Assembly (NCBI RefSeq): GCF_004920405.1
Contig: NZ_RFLV01000001.1
Location: 124,001 to 188,000 of the forward strand
Length of the DNA stretch: 64,000 nt
Direction: 5' to 3'
Origin: Pseudomonas leptonychotis
Lineage (GTDB): Bacteria; Pseudomonadota; Gammaproteobacteria; Pseudomonadales; Pseudomonadaceae
The notes below the pieces were generated by a model, which was not told the origin of the DNA, made no database searches, and saw only the letters and a program-made list of their open reading frames with translations. Positions 59,054 through 64,000 of this stretch are shown piece by piece. The first letter of the stretch is position 1. The number at the start of each line of letters is the position of its first letter. Position numbers and translations under genes: made by a program.

Positions 59054-59625
59054 GCAGCGTCAGCTATCCCTACAGCCAAGGCGACCGCCTGGAAGAGCGC
59101 AACACCTATTTCTATAGCGAGTATCACGGTGCAGCATTCTTTCCTGCTTGGCTCGCCAGCCGGCAGGCAGCACTGACCTGCCTCCCAGAGCCGCAGCCCC
59201 TCGGTTTACCCCTCCCCGACCTTGCCATAACGAATGGCTTCCACACTGCAGCACTGCTCGCTGGTTTGCTTACTGAGGCACCCGACAATCTGCAGAACAG
59301 ACGCACTGCCGAGCGCCTGCTGCAACGTTTCGAAGTCAGCAAACGTCTCTATCGCAGCTACAACAGCGACTTCAGAGCCGTGCTCGACAGTGGATATGAA
59401 GAGCTGGAGCTTTACCTGCAGTTCGCCTCGCTATGCCTGCACTACGCCGCACAGCCAAATTCGCTGCCCTTCCTCAATGGCATGCTGAAGAGCCTGGACA
59501 CCTTAATATCCATCAAGGAACGCCTGTGCCCGGAACAAAGCGCGCATTTGGCGTGGCTAATCCACGCCGAACATAAGTGGGTGACCGACGTTGCTGCAGC
59601 CGTGGCGGTAGAAATAACTCAATGA
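59050..59625 (+). CDS. Unrecognised 191-residue protein in glycan locus
   Basis: I do not recognise the family. The protein has no signal peptide or transmembrane helix, and looks mostly helical. It has Tyr-rich stretches (SYPYSQGDRLEERNTYFYSEY) and a His-containing C-terminus (HAEHKWVTDVAAAVA). Its ATG overlaps the stop of the kinase gene by 4 bases and its own stop overlaps the next start (ATGA), so it is part of a tightly coupled four-gene operon. It may assist the phosphoramidate or glycan enzymes. Confidence 0.85.
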   Translation: MSSVSYPYSQGDRLEERNTYFYSEYHGAAFFPAWLASRQAALTCLPEPQPLGLPLPDLAITNGFHTAALLAGLLTEAPDNLQNRRTAERLLQRFEVSKRLYRSYNSDFRAVLDSGYEELELYLQFASLCLHYAAQPNSLPFLNGMLKSLDTLISIKERLCPEQSAHLAWLIHAEHKWVTDVAAAVAVEITQ

Positions 59626-60341
59626 CATACCTAAACGATGTAGTGCTAATTGCGGCCCACAGCGCACGCAGCCAAGCCTATGTGCAAACGCTTGCCGCGC
59701 ATGAGCTGATGCCGTCCCATGCCCTCGTGCTTGGCGAGGCACCGCCCAGTGAAGCCGGACCACCCGCCCCGGCAAAGATCGTGTCGGGAGTTCTGCTCCC
59801 GGACCTGAGCATTCCCCTGAGCAAAACCCTGGCCGACACCGGCGTGCCCAGCACTTACCTCGCGACCCGTGACATCAATGCAACAGAGGTTCTTGAGGCC
59901 GTACGTGACCTTGCCCCGCGCCTGGTGATTTTTTCCGGCTATGGTGGCCACATCGTAAAGGCCCCACTAATCGAACTGGGTATCCCACTGCTGCACATAC
60001 ACAGCGGCTGGCTTCCAGAGTATCGGGGCAGTACTACGGTCTACTACAGCCTGCTGGAGGAACGCACCTGTGCCGCCAGCGCAATACTCCTCGACACCCA
60101 CATTGATACGGGCCCAGTACTGGCGCGAAAACACTATCCGGCACCGCCCATGGGTACCGACATAGACCGACGTTATGACACGGCGATTCGCGCCGACCTG
60201 CTGTTGCAGGTACTACGTCGCTATCAGGCCAGCGGCAAACTGGATGTGCTCATGCACCAGCAGCGGGAGGACGGCAATACCTATTACGTCATCCATCCGC
60301 TACTCAAGCATTTGGCTTTGCTAAGCCTGCCCGAGAACTGA
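59622..60341 (+). CDS. Formyltransferase-fold protein, active-site variant
   Basis: This 239-residue protein has the formyltransferase core: HIHSGWLPEYRGSTTVYY and, further on, LLDTHIDTGPVLA. In formyltransferases the catalytic trio is Asn-x-His and Asp. Here His and Asp are kept, but the Asn position is His (LLHIHSG). N-formylation of an amino sugar with formyl-THF, or a changed reaction, is possible. ATG 59622 overlaps the previous stop by 4 bases. Last gene of the plus-strand operon. Confidence 0.78.
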   Translation: MTYLNDVVLIAAHSARSQAYVQTLAAHELMPSHALVLGEAPPSEAGPPAPAKIVSGVLLPDLSIPLSKTLADTGVPSTYLATRDINATEVLEAVRDLAPRLVIFSGYGGHIVKAPLIELGIPLLHIHSGWLPEYRGSTTVYYSLLEERTCAASAILLDTHIDTGPVLARKHYPAPPMGTDIDRRYDTAIRADLLLQVLRRYQASGKLDVLMHQQREDGNTYYVIHPLLKHLALLSLPEN

Positions 60342-60374
60342 TGCAGCAGCAAAGACGCCCACCTCGATAGCGGC

Positions 60375-61577
60375 TCAGGTAAAGGGTTGGCCTTGATAGC
60401 TATAGTGCTTGCGAGCCTCATGGAGGTTCATCCGCCGCTGGACAGCAGGCAACACCTGAGAGCGGCGACGCAACACGACAAACAATTTATCGACATCCTG
60501 ACTGGGCACGAATGCCTTGGTCATCTTGCTGTCTACCAGCTCAAAGTAGCGCTCCATAATGTCGAACTTATGATCGAGATCGCCATCGTCCCCTGCCGTC
60601 CCAGCACCTGGACCGAACACATTGTGGCTTTCGAAAAACAACCAGCCATCTTCATTAGTAAGGTGCCAAAGCTTGGCCACAAAGCTTTCAAACTCGACAG
60701 ACAGATTACCGTCGATCGTGCAGTGATTGGCGAAGGAAAGCACAACGTCATAGCGTTTGAGAGGCGCCCAACTGCTGAAGTCTGCAACCTCAAAGTGAAC
60801 GTTGCGCTGGTCAAGCGCCTCTGCGGTGATGCGACCAATCTCGACCAGAAAGGGGTTGTACTCCACAGCATCAACTGAGCCCGCATGACGGGCCAGCTCG
60901 ATAGCCATAAAGCCGTTGTTACAACCGATTTCCAAGACACTCATGGCGGGTTTCAGCCACGAGGTGAAGCCATAGGCCTGCAAACGTACTTCGGTCGGTT
61001 TGACACCGGCCAGACCGATGCGGGCATAACCTTGATAGGCATAGCCCCCGCAGTAGGGTTTCCCCCAGTGTTTGTTCTGCATGTCCAATAAACTAAATAC
61101 TCGATCGAGCAGTTCGGTGCGTTGCGGTGCCACCAGCTGCGTCACCACCAGATCACGCCACGTGTAGTAACGCGCCAAGAACCCGAACGATGAATCACCG
61201 ACAGGGTTGGCACTACTCAGATAGCTCAGCAGCTGATGCATCAGAGTATCTGGCTGATCCGCATCCCCCTGCTCTAATACCCATTGCGCGCTGCTGGTTT
61301 CTACCTGAGCCATAGTGGCGGGCACCCATAGCTGCTCACGCAGACCTTTCACAAGCTGCTGCATGTTTGGATGCTGGGCACAGACATCAGGCCAGAGCGC
61401 CTCCAAATAAACGGGACTCAGCAATACCCTCATGCATAACTGCTCCCATAAAGCGTCCGCCTCTTGAGCACTTATCGCCTGTAAATACTCGCGGGCCTTT
61501 TGCTCCAGCGTGTCAGCGGGACGAGGAAAGCGGCTCAGAATCGTAAGAACTGTTTGCCGGGGGAAACACAAAGGCAT
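60375..61577 (-). CDS. SAM-dependent methyltransferase
   Basis: This 400-residue protein has the SAM-binding motif MSVLEIGCNNGFMAIELARH at about residue 210, followed by VDAVEYNPFLVEIG and YDVVLSFANHCTI. The N-terminal 200 residues are helical and unlike common methyltransferases. It is transcribed after the cytidylyltransferase, 17 bases away, so it may methylate the phosphoramidate group or a sugar (inference). GGAGCG precedes the ATG. Confidence 0.85.
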   Translation of the reverse strand: MPLCFPRQTVLTILSRFPRPADTLEQKAREYLQAISAQEADALWEQLCMRVLLSPVYLEALWPDVCAQHPNMQQLVKGLREQLWVPATMAQVETSSAQWVLEQGDADQPDTLMHQLLSYLSSANPVGDSSFGFLARYYTWRDLVVTQLVAPQRTELLDRVFSLLDMQNKHWGKPYCGGYAYQGYARIGLAGVKPTEVRLQAYGFTSWLKPAMSVLEIGCNNGFMAIELARHAGSVDAVEYNPFLVEIGRITAEALDQRNVHFEVADFSSWAPLKRYDVVLSFANHCTIDGNLSVEFESFVAKLWHLTNEDGWLFFESHNVFGPGAGTAGDDGDLDHKFDIMERYFELVDSKMTKAFVPSQDVDKLFVVLRRRSQVLPAVQRRMNLHEARKHYSYQGQPFT

Positions 61578-61594
61578 GGTGAGCGCTCCAAAGC

Positions 61595-62335
61595 TTAATG
61601 AGTCAGGTCAGCCACAGAAAATAGCCGGTGATAGAGCGCCAAATCATCTGCCGCATCCACTTCGCCCCATACTCCTTGAACGGGCGACACCGCAATTTGC
61701 CAATCGGCCTGCAAGCCAAGACGTAACAGCGTGGTCATATCCAACCGATCCACCTCTGCTTCACTGTAACCGGCCAACAGCTCGCGCACTTGCGCCCAGC
61801 CCGTTGGGGTGAACTTCAGCAGGCCCATATACTGCCCTTCGATCTCGGCTACATTGCTGCAGCGCTCACCGATAGTAGCCAAATAGCCGGCGCTATCCAG
61901 ACGAAAGCTTTCGGCGTCAGCAAGAGGATCGTCAAAGCGTTGAGACCACAGCGCGTGCCAGTGTGGGTCGTAAGCTATCGCCAGATCTTGCTTGGCAGCC
62001 GCTAACCCAGAAACGGTTGCCGCACTGTAAAAAATGTCGCTGTAACTGACGATGCAATCTTCCGCCGCCAGCCAGCTATCGGCGGCCAATAATGTCCGCA
62101 CCATATTGCTCTGCTGCCAGCGCGGGTTTTCAAAATAAGTTAACGGCTCAACGAAGCACTCAGCGCGGTAACCACGCACCACAGCCAGTTGCTCGATACC
62201 TGCCCCACGCAACGCCGTTAGCTGCCAATCCAGCAAGCGTCGACCATGCAGACGAGCAAAGCATTTGGGTTCGAGGGTAGTCAATTCGCCCATACGGCTG
62301 CCGCGGCCTGCCGCGAGAATGATGGCACGTGTCAT
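61595..62335 (-). CDS. Sugar-1-P-type nucleotidyltransferase, candidate CTP:phosphoglutamine cytidylyltransferase (Cj1416-like)
   Basis: This 246-residue NTP-transferase-fold protein has the signature IILAAGRGSRMGELT near the N-terminus and LEPKCFARLHGRRLLDW, then ASP-type metal residue in VSYSDIFYSAA. It lies directly between a class I amidotransferase-like gene and a methyltransferase, the arrangement known for C. jejuni Cj1416-Cj1418. The proposed reaction is CTP plus L-glutamine phosphate giving CDP-L-glutamine. ATG 62335 with AAGGAATGAG upstream; a phosphocholine cytidylyltransferase is the main alternative. Confidence 0.75.
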   Translation of the reverse strand: MTRAIILAAGRGSRMGELTTLEPKCFARLHGRRLLDWQLTALRGAGIEQLAVVRGYRAECFVEPLTYFENPRWQQSNMVRTLLAADSWLAAEDCIVSYSDIFYSAATVSGLAAAKQDLAIAYDPHWHALWSQRFDDPLADAESFRLDSAGYLATIGERCSNVAEIEGQYMGLLKFTPTGWAQVRELLAGYSEAEVDRLDMTTLLRLGLQADWQIAVSPVQGVWGEVDAADDLALYHRLFSVADLTH

Positions 62336-62342
62336 TAACAAC

Positions 62343-62945
62343 TCATTCCTTATTCAGACATTGCGCAAGAAGTGTTTTGTCCAGCTCGGCAAAAGGCATC
62401 TCTCGCTCCGGGTGCCACATTATTCCCATGATTGGCAGATGTTCGTGGGTGAAAGCCTCGACCACACCGTCATCACTCCGCGCCAGCACCTGCAGGGGTG
62501 CGCGGAGCTCTCGGCACCCCCACTGGTGATAGCTATTGACCGAAAAAGTACGGCCATTAATCGACACCTGATGACGGTTACCTACATGTCCTGTCACGCG
62601 TTCTAGGGGAATGCCGAACGCATCCAGCACCAGTTGCGCGCCACGGCATAGCGCGAAAAGCGGAATCTGCTCAGCCAGCGCACGGGCCAATAAAGCACGC
62701 TCCACGGCATCACGCTCGGGAGCATCTCCGCCGTAGTTAGCCAAATCATTCCCGCCAGAAAGAATCACAGCACAGGGACGCAGATGCGCCCATAGCGCCG
62801 CTAATCTCTCGAGGTTATTAGGTACAGGCACAGGCAGCAGGTCACTCGCAGCCAGCCAATCCAACAGGCGCTGATCGAGCGCATCGCGGCGCTCGCCTCG
62901 ATCAGGCAAAACGTCGACCCGCTGACTGACCAGCACCGTCTTCAC
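62343..62945 (-). CDS. Class I glutamine-amidotransferase-like hydrolase, candidate gamma-glutamyl-CDP-amidate hydrolase (Cj1417-like)
   Basis: This 200-residue protein has the nucleophile elbow FALCRGAQLVLD (Cys near residue 99), VILSGGNDLANYGG and the His-Glu pair in IMWHPEREMP. It belongs to the peptidase C26/PuuD-like group. By locus it would cleave gamma-glutamyl-CDP-amidate to CDP-amidate and glutamate. The start is GTG at 62945, which overlaps the upstream stop (GTGA), so it is coupled to the PEP-utilising gene. Gamma-glutamyl-GABA hydrolase is the alternative. Confidence 0.75.
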   Translation of the reverse strand: MKTVLVSQRVDVLPDRGERRDALDQRLLDWLAASDLLPVPVPNNLERLAALWAHLRPCAVILSGGNDLANYGGDAPERDAVERALLARALAEQIPLFALCRGAQLVLDAFGIPLERVTGHVGNRHQVSINGRTFSVNSYHQWGCRELRAPLQVLARSDDGVVEAFTHEHLPIMGIMWHPEREMPFAELDKTLLAQCLNKE

Positions 62946-64000
62946 CGCAGCACCTCAACTCGACGATTCGCACAATCGATGCTGAGCATCTGCGCTGCCG
63001 CCCACTTCCGATAGAGCACCTCACCGGCGCCGATCACCGCCGGCAAACCCAGTTCGTTGGCGCGAATAGCCATATGTGAATTGGCTCCACCGTACGCCGT
63101 GATAAAGCCCGCTATGCGGTGAGAAAAAATCCAATCGAATCCAGGGTCGGCACTGGGAATAACCACAATGGCCCCTTGCAACCGATCACGCTGCTGGTAG
63201 TCCACTACGGCAGCCGTGATCTGACGCTGAGTAATAAAATTTGGCTCGGTCTGGGGCATGTGGAAACAGAGTGCATCCTCCGCCCGAGTAATCAGCGGCG
63301 GTAGAACAATCTGGCAAGTCTCGGCATAGCGCCGGCGCCCTTCCTCGATACTGGCCGCAATTAACTCTTTAGGGTCGGCGCTAGCGGCATGCAGCTCTTT
63401 GATAACTTGGATATTGGCGTAAGACATGTCATCAGCACTAAAGCCCAGGTCTTGGCCCAATTCGCGAAATAGCGTGAGCGCATCCGACAGGTTGCGGGTG
63501 AAGACGAACTTGGCGTACTCACGCAACTCGATGCCTGCTTGAAGAAAATCGAACAAGCCCACCACATCATGAGACAACCCATGCTCGCTTAGCAGCCGGC
63601 TGATCTCACGCATTTGCGCCAATGACAGGGCAAAACGCGCCTCATCGGGGCGAGGCTCAACAGCCATGCGCTGCCAGTCAAAATACAAGTCAGGGGCTTC
63701 GTCATAGCGCGGCGATAGGATGTCGTAGGTTCCGGGACGCAAGTGCCCGTAACGAGCGAGAAAGGTCGTGCGATTGAGCTGCTCAAAATCCTGTGTCATC
63801 TGCCCGCTGACAGTGGACAAACCACTGAGAAAAGCATCGTACTCGACTTGATTGAGCACACCGACAGTGACCAGCGAGCGCAGCAATTGCACCGCAATGA
63901 ATCCGGCGCGTGCCAAGCCTGCAAACGGCAGAGTGCCGTAGCGGCGACAATCTTCCAGCAACCAATAGATGCGGGTGACCGGGTCGGTGTCCGCACCCAG
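62942..64000 (-). CDS. PEP-synthase-like enzyme, candidate L-glutamine kinase (Cj1418-like), N-terminus beyond window
   Basis: About 352 C-terminal residues are visible; the frame stays open to the right edge. The last 90 residues are the swivelling phosphohistidine domain of PEP-utilising enzymes, with IAGFITAYGGANSHMAIRA (phospho-His) and ELGLPAVIGAGE. The visible middle part (YGHLRPGTYDILSPRY) is unlike PEP synthase or PPDK. In Cj1418-type enzymes, an ATP-grasp N-domain charges the His, which then phosphorylates L-glutamine. The first half must be read beyond the edge to confirm this. Confidence 0.75.
   Translation of the reverse strand: MGADTDPVTRIYWLLEDCRRYGTLPFAGLARAGFIAVQLLRSLVTVGVLNQVEYDAFLSGLSTVSGQMTQDFEQLNRTTFLARYGHLRPGTYDILSPRYDEAPDLYFDWQRMAVEPRPDEARFALSLAQMREISRLLSEHGLSHDVVGLFDFLQAGIELREYAKFVFTRNLSDALTLFRELGQDLGFSADDMSYANIQVIKELHAASADPKELIAASIEEGRRRYAETCQIVLPPLITRAEDALCFHMPQTEPNFITQRQITAAVVDYQQRDRLQGAIVVIPSADPGFDWIFSHRIAGFITAYGGANSHMAIRANELGLPAVIGAGEVLYRKWAAAQMLSIDCANRRVEVLR

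Noticed and set aside
62343..62945. Gamma-glutamyl-GABA hydrolase (PuuD) of putrescine breakdown
   Set aside because: No putrescine genes are near; it is coupled to the PEP-utilising kinase and cytidylyltransferase instead.
5000..64000. tRNA, rRNA, transposase or prophage genes
   Set aside because: I scanned the intergenic gaps and protein list and saw none that I can support.

Overview
The window is chromosomal DNA from a Pseudomonas-type gammaproteobacterium. The evidence is the unbroken block metZ-purF-cvpA-dedD-folC-accD-trpF-truA-fimV-(asd-like)-asd-leuB-leuD-leuC-lysR, a gene order I know from Pseudomonas. The flagellar order fleR-fleS-fleQ-fliT-fliS-fliD-flaG-fliC and the lapG-lapD pair support the same assignment. 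Both edges cut genes: an alpha-dioxygenase-like heme peroxidase on the left and a PEP-utilising kinase on the right. I see no tRNA, rRNA, CRISPR array, transposase or prophage.

Layout. 1-4.9 kb: fatty-acid alpha-dioxygenase-like peroxidase and a MalT-type LuxR regulator. 5.1-23.1 kb: housekeeping block (methionine, purine, folate, malonyl-CoA, tryptophan, lysine/threonine and leucine biosynthesis, tRNA pseudouridylation, FimV polar hub). 23.2-39.8 kb: signalling and accessory genes, namely a multi-PAS GGDEF-EAL protein, a SelT/W/H-like protein, a second FimV-like protein, a MarR/MFS efflux pair, a DUF2804 protein, a membrane GGDEF protein, recQ, two small conserved genes, and the lapG-lapD biofilm switch. 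40.1-49.3 kb: the flagellar regulator and filament cluster, with a sigma-54 promoter before fleS, a sigma-54-like site before fliD and a textbook sigma-28 promoter before fliC. 49.5-64 kb: a glycan locus next to flagellin.

The glycan locus is the most interesting part. It encodes a 1863-residue glycosyltransferase that looks like five fused modules. It also has three genes for a dTDP-3-acetamido-3,6-dideoxyhexose (fdtA/B/C or qdtA/B/C type). Finally it carries four genes that together resemble the nucleoside-diphosphoramidate pathway of Campylobacter jejuni (Cj1415-Cj1418): an L-glutamine kinase-like PEP enzyme, a nucleotidyltransferase, a class I glutamine-amidotransferase-like hydrolase and a stand-alone CysC-like kinase. 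A methyltransferase, a CDP-glycerol-phosphotransferase-like protein, a formyltransferase-fold protein and an unrecognised 191-residue protein sit among them. I infer that the flagellin glycan, or another surface glycan, may carry an (O-methyl) phosphoramidate group.

Smaller features include three copies of a roughly 140-bp palindromic mobile-like repeat, two copies of a roughly 80-bp double-hairpin repeat (one inside the leu gene cluster), strong terminators, a SlyA/MarR-type operator and a LysR-type dyad. Most long overlapping reading frames opposite the conserved genes are codon-bias shadows and are not listed.
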